Positions 12,423 to 23,967 of a stretch of 64,000 nt of DNA are shown piece by piece (position 1 is the stretch's first letter; every line of letters begins with the position of its first letter). A model generated the notes under the pieces. That model worked only from the letters and a program-made list of their open reading frames with translations. It was not told where the DNA came from and did not search any database. Both the position numbers and the translations under genes were made by a program. Source of the stretch: Apium graveolens (taxonomy: Eukaryota > Streptophyta > Magnoliopsida > Apiales > Apiaceae); assembly GCF_009905375.1 (NCBI RefSeq), contig NC_133647.1, forward strand, positions 134,783,263 through 134,847,262, written 5' to 3'.

Positions 12423-13950
12423 TACATCTTCAACAACAACAAGGATTTCCTCAAGTGATGGTAAAGTAGAGTAAATGGACTATTTTTCAACAAAAATAGG
12501 GATTATACTATATGGTGGAATAGAAGAATGTATGGACTGCAAGAAAGTATCAGTACTTAGACTTGCAGGGAGAGTAATAGCCTTTGGTGTATCAGAGTGT
12601 TCTTGATGTTCAACAGATTGCTGTTCAGCATCTGTTTCTTTAGGACTCTGAGCACCTGCAAATATATAGAAAATAAACCTTAATCTCTCTATTCTTTTAG
12701 AGTAGTCTCACTACTCCTCATACCACACATCTCATAACTTTTAATAGTCAGAGCTTCCTCACAAGGATTACTAAATCCTATCTCTCATCTACCTCTCCTT
12801 TTTCCAGGAAGGATCTTGCCTCTCTTAAATTTTATTTTTCTCTCAATCTTTTCACACATCTCATAGAAAAAGGCTCATAAAGATTGTGCTACAGAAATAA
12901 GAGGTGGCTAAATAATGGTGATCTGTGGTCATACAACTAGGGGTAGTCTTTAAATAAGGTCTAGGAGTAATCATACCAACGAGATTTATCTAAAAAATGT
13001 AATAAATTCTAAAAGAACTAGATCAGTATTTAGAATAAATGATGATAAAGTAATAACAGTATTTATACCTTGTGAATACACAATTTAACTCACAGTTGAT
13101 ACTGTGGTTATGACAGTTGTTGTTCATCAATAATGAGAACCTCCATTTAAATTGGAGAGGATTTGATCAGGTTACTGTCATGTACCGTGATCTCAAACCT
13201 TGTTCTTCTTGCAAAGAACTAACATTTGAATGTGTTTTTTGAAAGTTATCACAGAGTCTTCAGTAAAAACTGATGAAACCACTGTGTCTCTGTTAGTATC
13301 ATTAAGATCTACCTCAGCAAGTAGTCTCTAACCAACTAAATGTTGTTTCTGAGTGGTGAGCACAATTCAAAAATTATGTCACTTGATTTTTGGAAACATT
13401 TGAGAAAAGAATTCAAGTGTTTCAATTGTGAGAAGAAATTTAAGATTTAAGATATTCAGTATTAAGAAATGAGTGTGAACAACTTTCTTGATGAGAAAAA
13501 GAAAGTTTCAAAGATCTTGAATAGAATATAACACTCAAAGATAATAATCCTTATTGACTAAGAATTAAATCTTCCATAAATTTCTTCTTTAACAACAGTT
13601 ACCTCCTGCAGAGTGCTCAATCTGTACTGAAGTGATCACATGAACTTAAACAGATATTAGTTTATTCACATGCACTATTAAAAACATTTGAAGTTTAGCA
13701 TGCAATACTGATTTGGATATATCATGTAAAAGAATTTAAGCACACAAAAACAAGAAAGTAATCAAGTAATCAAATAAGAATCAAAGAAGATATAATATTT
13801 CATTGATCATTAAGAACCAGAGTACAAGATTTTTATAGAATTCTAAAAATCCTAATAAAATCTAAGTACTCGGACTTCTTCTTCTTTTCTTTTTCCAACT
13901 TCTTCATCGATCTCCGATGGAAGATCCGGGACATAGAACCTGCAAGAGAA
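12423..13950 (-). pseudogene. Copia C third-ORF (envelope-like) remnant
   Basis: No long frame survives. On the minus strand the part at about 13100-13260 matches element E (43480-43600): both carry a Cys-Lys-Lys/Gln stretch followed by codons for PPIQMEV and a Val/Thr-rich run. The part at 12430-12660 reads as Ser/Gln/Glu-rich fragments like the C-terminal tail of such proteins. About 12660-13080 shows nothing that I recognise. Position after pol fits the third ORF of sireviruses. Confidence 0.5.
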
Positions 13951-13988
13951 ATGATATTTTCTTACAATGCCATCTATACTAGGTGGCG

Positions 13989-14283
13989 TTATTCTTCCTC
14001 AAGACGCTGTTGTGCAGCCACATCAGCTCGTCTCATTTCTTCAAAGCGGACATCTAGTCTAAAGAGATGAAGAGACTAAGTGGATGTCTAGTCTAAAGAG
14101 ATGAAGAGACTAAGTGTCAACTGAGTTCAGTCGATCAAGAATCAACTGAGGAATCTCAGAGAGAGAATGATCTTGGCCGTGGAAGACTACCCTAAGTTGA
14201 CTGATGTCGAAATACAATCTTCTGTATTTAGGAATTGCTACTGGAAGATATACTCCATGTGAAAGGGAATAGACGGTGGCCAT
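13989..14283 (-). pseudogene. Copia C small accessory ORF between pol and third ORF
   Basis: A frame starting at ATG 14283 (MATVYSLSHGVYLP) runs to a stop at 14110. Beyond it a 34-bp tandem duplication (14053-14086 and 14087-14117) shifts the frame; past the duplication the minus strand encodes a charged helical stretch (FEEMRRADVAAQQRLEEE) ending in TAA at 13991. The ORF probably once covered about 90-100 residues with a coiled C-terminus. The frame is also open upstream to an ATG at 14427. I do not recognise the family. A similarly placed ORF occurs in copia B at 34744-35076. Confidence 0.4.
14053..14117. repeat. 34-bp tandem duplication in copia C
   Basis: Two adjacent copies of a unit starting TCTAGTCTAAAGAGATGAAG (14053 and 14087). 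The length is not a multiple of three, so it shifts the reading frame of the accessory ORF. Confidence 0.9.
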
Positions 14284-14714
14284 AGATTCTGAATGAAGAA
14301 AATGAGTATATTTGGAATTTGTGAGTGAAAAGTCAGTGAGAAGTTTTAAAAGTGGAGGGTTGTATTTATATAAAAGAAGTTCAGAAACTGAAGAGACTCT
14401 TTGATTAACCAAGTAATAATTGACCATAATGCAAATACATGATTACGCGTATCTAGGTAAGAAAAAAGTAATCTTTCTCTTCAGATTCCTATTCCCAATG
14501 TAAATACTCTAGTATTACAAGATACTTGCATCGGTAACTAACCCATTTAAGCAATTAAAAGATATTCCACTATCTCACTGTATAATTAAAAACACTGCTT
14601 AAAATTTTATTTCGAACAAGTTCAAAATAATTAATGGAGTATAACAATCAACCAAGTTTTGATCATTATCATTATTTTATTTATGAATATTAGGACTTAT
14701 CAACTACTGACATA

Positions 14715-14948
14715 CTCCCTCTGTCCCATTGAATTCTATACGTTACTTTTCGGCACGCTTTTCAATGCTCACTTAAAACATAATTCCACAATATTTTTTT
14801 TTTAAAAAAAAATTCTGAAAAAAAGTTTCATGTTTAAACTTTTATTCAAAAAAAAAATTTTGAAAAAAACATTACGGAACTATATTTTATAGAGACCTCG
14901 AAATACGTGCAAATAGTAAACGTATAGAAATTAACGGGACGGAGGGAG
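14715..14948. mobile_element. Stowaway-like MITE (234 bp)
   Basis: Ends are CTCCCTCTGTCCC and GGGACGGAGGGAG, the terminal inverted repeat typical of plant Stowaway elements (Tc1/mariner type). The inverted similarity extends inward through TTCTATACGTT. It is flanked on both sides by TA (14713-14714 and 14949-14950), the expected target duplication. The interior is A/T homopolymer-rich and non-coding. It inserted into copia C after pol. Surroundings 14428-14712 and 14951-15177 hold nothing that I recognise. Confidence 0.93.
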
Positions 14949-15177
14949 TAACCTTTTAGTCAAAGCAAGTTTAACTAATAACAGAATATGTAAGCAAATC
15001 AGGAGTTCAACATGCAATTTTCACATAAAATCATTTAGCATAATTTGTATGTTATCATGACATCAACATTTAGCATAAGAATCAGTATCTAACAAGTACT
15101 AACAAATAATTGGATACCATGCTTCAATAATATCATCAGACTTAATTATCAGAGTTTGAGAATTGTCCTGAAATCAT

Positions 15178-18100
15178 TCACAATTTATTCACCAATCTTG
15201 TGAAAGTAGCTTCATAGAGAGGCTTGGTGAATATATCTGCTACATGCTGATTTGTTGGAACAAAGACCAATTCCACTATACCAGCTTCCACATGTTCCCT
15301 TATGAAATGGTATCTGATACTGATGTAATTAGTCATCGAATGCTGCACTAGATTTCCTGTTATTGCAATAGCACTTTGATTATCACAATATATTGGAATA
15401 GAAGAATTGTCTAACCCATAATCCAGTAATTGATTCTTCATCCATAGAATCTGAGCACAATAGCTTCCTGCAACAATGTATCCGGCTTCTGCAGTTGATG
15501 TGAAAATTGACTTTTGATTCTTGTTGTACCAAGAAACCAATCTGCCACCAAGGAATTGGCAGTTTCCAGAAGTGCTTTTCCTGTCTATTTTGCATCCTGC
15601 AAAATCAGCATTTAAATATCTAATTAGCTTAAGTCTGAATCTCTAGGATACCATAATCCCAGATTCATGGTGCCTTTGAGATACTTAAAAATTCTTTTCA
15701 TAGCTAATAGATGAGGTTCTCTAGGGCCAGCTCGGAACCTTGCATAGAGGCAGGTAGCATACATGATATCAGGTCTACTAGCAGTCATATATATGAGTGA
15801 GCCAATCATACCTCTGTAGTTAGTTATATCTACTAAAGAACCAGTATCTAAATCTAACTTGGTTATAGTGGCCATAGGAGTTGATGCAGTTGAGCTGTCT
15901 TGCATTCTAAATCTTTTGGGTAGATTCCTGGTGTATTTAGATTGATTTATGAATATTCCTTCATCAGTCTATTTAACTTGTAACCCCATAAAGTAACTCA
16001 ATTCTCCCATCATACTCATTTGTTACCTGGACTACATTAGCTTTGTAAATCTCTCACAGAGTTCATCATTAGTAGATCCAAAAATGATATCATATATATA
16101 TATATGTACTAATAACAAGTCCTTAACATGGTATTTATAAAAGAGAGTTTTATCAATTGTACCTCTTGTGAAACCACTCTCTAGCAGAAATAGAGCAACT
16201 GTTTGATATTAGGCCCTTGGAGCTTGCTTCAGTCCATAGAGTGCTTTATCCAGTAAGTAGACATGATTTGGATACTTTGGATCAATGAACCCTGGAGGCT
16301 GTTTAACATAAAATTCCTCTTCGAGTTCTCCATTTAAGAATGCACTCTTCACATCCATTTGGAACACCTTAAACTTCTTGTGAGCAGCATAGGCAAGAAA
16401 TATTCGTATTGCCTCTAGCCTTGCAACTAGAGCAAATGTCTCATCATAATCAATGCCTTCTTGTTGTGAGTAACCTTTTGCAACCAGTCTTGCTTTATTC
16501 CTTGTAAAAATGCCCTCACTGTCAGTTTTGTTTCTGAACACCCACTTTGTGCCAACTACAGATCTGTTCTTTGGTCTTGGCACAAGAGTCCGGACTTTAT
16601 TCCTTTCAAATTCATTGAGCTCTTCTTGCATTGCTGTAACCAAGTCAGCATCTTGCAGAGCTTCTTCAACCTTCTTAAGTTCAGTTTGAGATAGAAAAAA
16701 ATGGTAGAGACATTCATTCTAAGTGGCTTTTCTTGTTCTTACACCACTTTCAGGGTTTCCAATGATTAAGTCAGGTGTATGTGACTTAGACCATTTTCTT
16801 GCAGATGGAAGTTGACTCCTTTAAGATGAACCTCCCCTTGATCCATGAACTCTCTGTTATTTCTTTGATTAGTACCACTATTGTTTCCTGATGCCCCCTT
16901 AATCAGTGTTCACATTGTTATCAATATTTAACTCATCAGAATTTAAGGAAGATGAGTCTGATGATCTTTCTACTGATGTCTCTTGAGATAAATCACTTGT
17001 TGTAGTCTCTGGATTTGAGATATGTTGCTCCCACTCAACATATGCTTCAATATCAGAAGAACTTCCACTATCTTGTTGAATCTCAGAGCTTTAAGTGATA
17101 TCAGGACTTACTGTATCAGAGTCAGGATTTAAAAGTTCAGCATAAGGTACTTCATTTTCAAATCTCAATTTGTCATGGTCATCTGCATCTTCTAGACATG
17201 TTATCTTCTTGTCATCAAAAGATACATGCATAAATTCCATGACTGTTCTTGTTCTCAGATTATAAACTCTGAAGGCTTTTGTAGTCAACGGATAACCCAC
17301 AAATATTCCTTCATCAGCTTTCAGATCAAACTTGATCAGCTGCTCCAGATGAGTTTTGAGAACAAAACACTTACAACCAAAAATATGAAAAAACTTCAAA
17401 TTTGGCTTCTTTCCTTTCACCATCTCAAATGGTGTTTTTCCATGCTTATTGATCAATGTTACATTTTTTGTAAAGCAAGCAGTTTGCACAGCCTCAGCCC
17501 AGAAGTAGGTAAGCAATCTTGCTTCCTCTAGCATGGTTCTTGCAGCTTCTATCGGAGTTCTGTTCTTTATTTCAACAATTCCATTTTTTTGTGGAGTTCC
17601 AGGAGCTGAAAACTCTTATTTTATCCCCTTGAGTTTGCGAAACTCTTCCATAGAGTTGTTCTTGAATTCAGTTCCATTATCACTTCTGATGATCTTCACT
17701 TTGTATGTTGATCCTTTTTCCAGCTCCCTCACATGATCAAGAAGAATGGATGGAGATTCATCCTTGGTGTGCAGAAAATACACCCATGTGTATCTTGTAT
17801 ATTCATCAACAATTACGAGTGCATACCTCTTCTTGGAAATTGACATAACATTCACTGGACCAATGAGATCAACATGAAGTAGATGATACGGTTCAAGAAT
17901 TGAGGATTTATTTTTACTCTTGAAAGAAGTTTTCTTTTGCTTGGCTTTCTGGCATTAATCACATAAGATATTAGGAGTAAAAACTGCATTGGGCAATCCT
18001 CTAACAAGATCTTTCCTCACAAGTTCATTGATATTGTAGAAATTGAGGTGAGAAAGTCTTTTATGCCAGTTCCAGCTATCTTCCACAGATGCTCTACTTA

Positions 18101-18470
18101 GTAGACAAACTTTTGAATTATCAATACTTACGGAGACCCTGGGTTCATATAAACTACCATGTCTCGCACCAGTCAATGTGATCTTGCCATCGGTCTTACT
18201 GACAATTTCACAATGCTCCTTCTAAATGTTGATATGGTAACCTCTGTCACAGATTTCACTCACACTAATCAGATTATGCTTGAGTCCTGCAACTAGAGCT
18301 ACATTTTCAATGATGACATTTCCAACTTTGATTTTTCCATATTCCAAGATTTTTCCTAAGTTGCCATCTCCATAAGAAACGCTTGCGCCAGCCTTCTCCT
18401 CAAATTCTGATAGCAGGGATTTATAACCAGTCATATGTCATGAGCATCCACTGTCCAAGACTAGAGCATT
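15178..18470 (-). pseudogene. Copia C pol (protease, integrase, RT, RNase H)
   Basis: Minus-strand order: protease LDSGCS then a stop (about 18435-18460) and HMTGYKSLL; integrase zinc-binding region (NWHKRLSHL, about 18060); core with RSDNGTEF (about 17690) and GVVEIKNRT-like sequence; Ser-rich linker; [12 protein letters not shown] (about 16560) and an eroded YVDD region (about 16085-16110); SRPDIMYATCL (about 15790); RNase H ending IYCDNQSAIAITGN and DIFTKPL (about 15220-15400). At least eight stops or frameshifts inactivate it. It would process, copy and integrate element DNA. Confidence 0.88.
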
Positions 18471-18501
18471 CCTCCTCTCACCTTACAATCAGTAATTTAA
18501 A

Positions 18502-20813
18502 TCAGTTAGTGTTTTTAAGGACCCAGAATTGCTTGGATCCTTTGGCCTTTATAAGTTTGTTAACATATGCAACATAATACTTTTTATCAGAATTTATGTT
18601 AAAATCCTTACTATCAGTATTTATACATGATGCAGAAACATATTTTGCTTTAATTAAAGAGGGTTTCAATTTATAATAATCATAATACAAACTGTGATAC
18701 TCTTTACATGTATAAATAGAATGCCAAACACTTCCACAATGAAAACAAGGACTCTGTGGTTTATATTTAACTGTTTTATTCCTAAACTCTGATTCAAAAG
18801 AAACAATATTTATCATTTTATTCTTTTTACAAGAGTTAGCAAGATGATTAGTGCTACCACAGTTTGAACAAGTCTTTCTAGGTGCATTTAGTGGGGTTAC
18901 ATAATTTCCATTCTTATTAACACCTACCTTACCATTCCTATTTTTCTTAGACCTTTTCCTCTTGTTTTTCATGTATAGATCCTTCACCTTTTGCTTAAGC
19001 TGTTTTTGAGTAATTGAACCAATATTTATCGAATTTGTGTGAACTTGTTTACTCTTTTCAGTAATTAAGTTTGATCTAGGTGATGAGTTAGTACCTTCCT
19101 CATGAATTGAATTAACGGTATTGGTACTAGGATTAAACTTAATGGTCTTTATTTGAACCTTGTTCAGTTTGACCTTGCTATCAGTTTTTATTGGTTCTGT
19201 TCTCTCAATTTCTTTTCCACTTTTCTTATCAGAATTAGATCTAGCTGAATATCCTAATCCTGATCCCCAACAACCATTCTCTAGAATTTCCTGAGTTGAT
19301 TCACCTGAGTTAGTCCAAAGTTTAATGAATTCTCTTTCTTTTGCTAGCTCCATTTCAAGATAATAATATTTTTCTAGCAGTTTTTCTTTCACATAAACAT
19401 CATTGTCTATTTCTTTTTGAATTTCTAGCATGGAAAGTAACTCAGTTTCTAGGTGATCATTCCTTTTCTTTAACACAGAGTTTTCACTCTTGATTCTATT
19501 ATTCTTAAAGGTTTGATCCCTAAAACTAACATGCAGAGACTTAAGAAATAATCTTAATTCATAGATATCATCAGTATCAAAAGTAAGAGTAGTCTGAGGT
19601 ACTTTTAATTTAGCATTGTCAGCCTCAGCATCAGCTTTTGCCATGAGAGCATAATTGACTCCATCATCTGAATTTGATGAATCAACCCAGTTTCTCTTCC
19701 TTGAGATCAAGGCTTGTCTCTTCTCAGCTCTGGATTTTCTGCAGTCAGCTGCAAAATATCCAATTCCATCACAGTTGTAACATCTCTCTTTTGACTTGTC
19801 AAGTTTTCCAGATCTTGATTCTTTCCCATCAGTATTTCTCCTGTTGTTCCTCTTATCAGAGTTTGAGGAACTAGAGCCTCTTCTGGAAAATCTTCTCCTT
19901 TTCCTTAAGTTCTTGTAGACCATCTTCTTGAAGCTTTTAACCAATAGGGCAACCATCTGATCCATATCTTCATTGTTGTTATGATCACTGTCAGTATCTA
20001 ATTCAGTATCAGTATTTGGGTCATCATCAAAATTTGATAATTCAGTATCTGACTTTGCAATCATGGTTTTCCCTTTGGAGTAGATTTTTCTCCTAGCTTT
20101 CTCCTTTGGATTCTCTTCAACTTGAGTGCAACTGGTCTAGCTTTTGATCCTTTCCTCTTGCTTCTTTTCTCCATCTCTAGTTCATGAGTTTTCAGAACTC
20201 CATAGATCTCATCTAGAGGTGTGATGTCAAGTTGATAGTTATTCCTTATTGATGTGACTTTATAGTCCCACTTTTCAGGGAGAACAAGTAGGAACTTCAG
20301 GTTTGAGTCCTCCAAATCATATTCTTTGCCGACAAGGGATAAGTCATTCAGCAACTTCTAAAATCTGTCATAGATCTCAGTTAAGGACTCATTGTCCCTT
20401 GAGTCAAAGAGCTCATATTCTTGAGTAAGTATTGTCCTCATGTTCTTCTTGATAGCAGTTGTACCTAGACATTTTACTACTAAAGCATCCCATATCTCTT
20501 TTGCTATCTTACATCCAATGACTCTATTGGACATAACACTATCAAGACTGCTGTGCAGGATGTGTCTGACCTTAGAATCTGTCATGATAGATGAGATATC
20601 TTCAGGAGAATAGTCTTTCCTATCTTTGTCTATCATCTTCTATAGTTCTCGTGCAAGCGAAACAACTATCTTCATTGGTCTATGAGGACCATCATAGATC
20701 TTGTTCAGATATTCAGGATCTGTGGCTTCCAAGTACATGGCCATCCTGACTTTCCAGGTTGGATATTCATATATCTTCAGGATAGACACCTTGATTGTTT
20801 CATACCTACTCAT
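18502..20813 (-). pseudogene. Copia C gag
   Basis: The usable ATG is at 20813 (MSRYETIKVSILK); an upstream ATG near 20893 meets a stop within five codons. Core motifs are YPTWKVRMAMYLEATDPEYL and MSNRVIGCKIAKEIWDAL. A stop near 20356 and a frame break near 20064 split it. The last 520 codons are open and hold CYNCDGIGYFAADC (His replaced by Tyr in the knuckle), CSNCGSTNHLANSC and CFHCGSVWHSIYTC, with Lys/Glu-rich coiled stretches between. Three zinc motifs spread over a long gag fit sireviruses. Confidence 0.87.
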
Positions 20814-20940
20814 GTTGCTGCTTATCTATGATGTGGCTGGGGGTGGTGGCTTCAGATTCAGATTCTATGTTTCTTCTTCTCATTTATATGACATGGTTGA
20901 TTGATTTTCAGATCTTAAACTGTTTGTACGTTAACAGCAA

Positions 20941-20952
20941 GCTCTGATACCA
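20941..20952 (-). other. Copia C primer-binding site
   Basis: The minus strand reads TGGTATCAGAGC (initiator tRNA-Met), two bases from the LTR edge at 20955. Confidence 0.92.
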
Positions 20953-20954
20953 AT

Positions 20955-21488
20955 TGTTAGGCCCTTAGTCAACTGTAGAGGGGGGGTGAATACAGTTAAT
21001 ATAAATAATTCGACAAAGCTTAAACTAAATCAACAATTTTTATATTAACTGATAAAAACTTATTACAATCGTACTCTCTCGAAAGGATGAACAAATATCC
21101 TTGAGAGCTGCTAGGTTATGCAAAAGATATAACAATGTCGCAATGCTTATAGCATGAACCTAATTTGTGCTTTATATAGAGCACATCTACCAATGTATAA
21201 GGAATCATATTCTATTAACAGCAAGGAAACCTATACAATTGCTTCTGAGATAAAGTTCTTCACCGCCTTGAGTTCTTGTTTCCTTTTCCTTCTCAAAGAT
21301 CAACTGATGTGACAAATACTAATTTCATCATCCATTAAAATCATCATCGGTTGATATCATTATCCTTCGATTATCAACATCCGTTGATGTCATCATCATC
21401 CGTCGATGTCATTATCATCGTTCGATGTAGTCATCATCCGTCGATGCTTTTGATACTTTCCGTTTGATATCATCAATTTCTCCTAACA
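20955..21488 (-). repeat. Copia C 5' LTR (534 bp)
   Basis: Plus-strand ends TGTTAG and CTAACA match those of copia A. The right third (about 21330-21450) is a degenerate tandem run of CATCCGTCGATG-like units about 24-30 bp long. The candidate flanking target copy is TGTGA (21489-21493). Confidence 0.85.
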
Positions 21489-22062
21489 TGTGATGGCTTG
21501 ATACGGTTATTGTTGTTATTGTTGTTGTGTTGTAGAAATCGTAAGATTAGTTTGGCATCAAAATCGGGTTGGGAAGGTGAGATTTGGGTCTAGTCGAATT
21601 CAAGCCCATGACTTGTTCGCTCAGATTCTATCATCCATTTTTACTGAGGGTAATCGAATTTAAAATTTTGATTTATATTTAATTTTGTCAAATATGGGTT
21701 TCAGATTTTTGTTGTTTGTTCAGTGATTTTAATGTTATAATAAGCTTCAGCATGATCAATATAGTCGATTGTGATCAATTTTGTCAACATTTTAGTCATG
21801 TTTATAGTGAGTCAAGTTCTTGAATTTTTGTGTTCTTATTTTTCTATTTTATCGATTATAGAAGATGTGTGTATCGATTACATGAGCATGTTATAGATAA
21901 TTAGGTCTTTAATTTCACATATAAATCTTTAATTTTGGTTAAGATTTGACGATGTTCATGTTCTTGACGGAAAAATCACCGACGTATCTCAGAATTTGGC
22001 CAAGGAATATTTTCTGGGGATGGCTTGATACAGTTGTTGTTGTTGTTGTTGTATATTTCGTT
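21489..22062. other. Unassigned spacer with a flanking TTG-rich direct repeat
   Basis: No coding frame recognised. A block GATGGCTTGATAC followed by a TTG-rich run occurs at about 21491-21530 and again at about 22020-22052, bracketing roughly 490 bp. The second copy runs into copia fragment D. The interior is AT-rich and unidentified. Confidence 0.5.
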
Positions 22063-22971
22063 GACATTGTATGTTGATGACATTATATTTCTGTGCAAGT
22101 ATATGTTGATGACATTATATTTCGTTTTACTACTGATGATATTTGCAAGAGATTTTCTAAGCTAATGCAGAGTAAGTATGAAATGAGCATGATGGGAGAG
22201 TTAAACTACTTTCTTGGACTACAAGTGGGTCAAAGGAAAGATGGTATATCCATTTGTCAATTCAAGGAAATATGGTATAATCTGGAAGATTCAACTCCGG
22301 AAAAGACTCCAATACCAACAACCTCTAAGTTTGATCAGGAAAAAACCGGTAAGAAGGTTGACGTCACAAGCTATAGAGGTATGATAGGCTCATTATTATA
22401 TCTTAAAGAAAGCAGGCCAGATATTATTTTTGCAACATACTTATGTACCAGATTTCAACCTGATCCTAAAGAGTCTCATCTTATAGCTGTTAAACGGATT
22501 TTTAGGTATCTTAAGGGAACTCCAAATTTTGGTATTTGATACCATAAAGGTACATGTTTTGACCTTGTTGGCTATACAGATTCAGATTTTACAGGTTGTA
22601 AGATTTATCAGAAAAGTACTTCAGGAAGCTATCAGTTTTTTGGAAGAAGGTTGGTATCCTGGCACAGCAAGAAGCAACACTTAGTATCCACATCAACTGC
22701 TGAAACTGAATATATAGTTGTTGGATGCTGTTGTGCTCAAATCTTGTGGATGAGGAACCAACTCCGGGATTATGGTCTCTTGATGCCAAAGGTTCCAATA
22801 TTTTGCGACAACACTAGTGCCATAACAATCTCCAATAACCCAGTTCAGCACTCGAGAACTCAGCACATTGATATCAGTTATCACTTTATCAGAGAGCATG
22901 TCACAAATGGCACTGTAAAAATATATTTTGTACCCACAAAGGATCAAATTTGGAGACATCTTCACAAAACC
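22063..22971 (+). pseudogene. Copia fragment D: RT C-terminus and RNase H
   Basis: The plus strand reads VYVDDIIF (RT catalytic pair, about 22099), MSMMGELNYFLGLQV, SYRGMIGSLLYL, SRPDIIFATYLC and FRYLKGT. After a stop at 22537 come RNase H motifs SWHSKKQ, STSTAETEY, ILWMRNQL and IFCDNTSAI. It breaks off at 22971 inside the expected DIFTKPL-like end, where the G2 LTR begins (target copy AAACC at 22967-22971). A local duplication of a GTTGATGACATTATATTTC unit lies at about 22074-22124. It may belong to the same plus-strand element as E. Confidence 0.88.
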
Positions 22972-23567
22972 TGTAATAACTCGAATTTTTGAGACTTTGT
23001 AAAAACGTTTAATGAATAGTAACCCTGACAGACGGGGAAAACTTTTTAGCCCACACTATGTTGTGCATGAGAAAATGAGTTTCGAAGTTGATAATATGAT
23101 TATACGTACCAAATGAGTGTACATAAACGCTATTAGTTTTTAAAGAAAACGAACTTTGAAAAACGACCATATTTATGAATCATCGAAGATTACGGGGATC
23201 ACAATATAATTATGAATTTAAAACCCTATGGATTTATATCCAAGGACGATACTTTAAAAAATAAAGAATAAATACGAAAGGATTTACGCCGCGAACCGTT
23301 TACGAGAAATTATTACGAAAACGTTTAAGCGACCGAACAAACGCGTAAACGATTAAATAAACGTATCGCACTAACTAACCATGGTAGAAAAGTAACCATG
23401 GTTACTTTAACAAATAGTAAGCTAAGGTTATAGGAATGATCATCTAAGGCTAGAGAATAGTAAACTAAAGACTAAACTACTAGCTTAGCTTGTAATCTAG
23501 AAAGGGCTAGCAAGATTTGTCCAAGGATTTTCCAACATAATTCTATGATAGGTTATATACTAGAGAA

Positions 23568-23574
23568 TATAAAT
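23568..23574 (+). promoter_or_regulatory. G2 LTR candidate TATA box
   Basis: TATAAAT about 600 bp into the LTR, followed about 55 bp later by a CT tract. It sits upstream of the first candidate splice donor (23773). A transcript start near 23600 is inferred and not shown. Confidence 0.5.
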
Positions 23575-23617
23575 GCATATCACAAGCATTATTCAAAGAA
23601 GTACCCAAGAAGCAACA

Positions 23618-23623
<6 letters not shown>

Positions 23624-23650
<27 letters not shown>
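23624..23650 (+). repeat. (CT)n microsatellite in G2 leader
   Basis: About 13 uninterrupted CT units followed by CCCC. It would lie in the 5' untranslated leader if transcription starts at the TATA box at 23568. Confidence 0.95.
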
Positions 23651-23772
23651 CCCCACAACACCTTCCATTCAGCCCTAGCAAGAAACAAGAAGAACTCATT
23701 TTCAAAACTTCAAGCTCTAGCCATGGAAAAATTATTCCATTAATTCTCAAGCTTCATACATCCTAAACTAAG

Positions 23773-23895
23773 GTAAGATAAATTTTAAGCTCATTTTATC
23801 AAGGTTTGATGGGTGAAATAAATTCAAGAAAGATGATAGTAAATAGTGTGAATACTAACTCTTCTTTGGTTTCTTGATTTTAATGGTTGTTTTAG
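23773..23895 (+). other. G2 candidate leader intron 1 (123 nt)
   Basis: Donor CTAAG|GTAAGATAA and acceptor GGTTGTTTTAG|GTTC with a T-rich tract before it. The donor context (CAAGCTTC, then CCTAAA, then GTAAGAT) matches the G4 LTR at 61568, and the exon between introns 1 and 2 has similar length (72 nt against 69 nt). Confidence 0.45.
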
Positions 23896-23967
23896 GTTCT
23901 AAAAACCCTACCAAGCACTTCCAAGACTTCATCATCATCAAGAACACATCACTAGCTCTCAAGAAAG

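Larger units (their letters stand above)
12423..21488 (-). mobile_element. Copia C: older sirevirus-like element
   Basis: Minus-strand element with 5' LTR (20955-21488), primer site, gag, pol through RNase H, a small accessory ORF and the start of an envelope-like region, interrupted at 12423 by copia A. Its 3' LTR must lie left of the window if it survives. Frames are broken in every domain and it holds a MITE at 14715-14948, consistent with the oldest insertion in this nest. Confidence 0.85.

Noticed and set aside
13930..13985. GTAAG...TTGCAG pair after the copia C accessory ORF, as an intron
   Set aside because: Only about 26 nt apart, too short for a plant intron, and the frame already ends at 13991.
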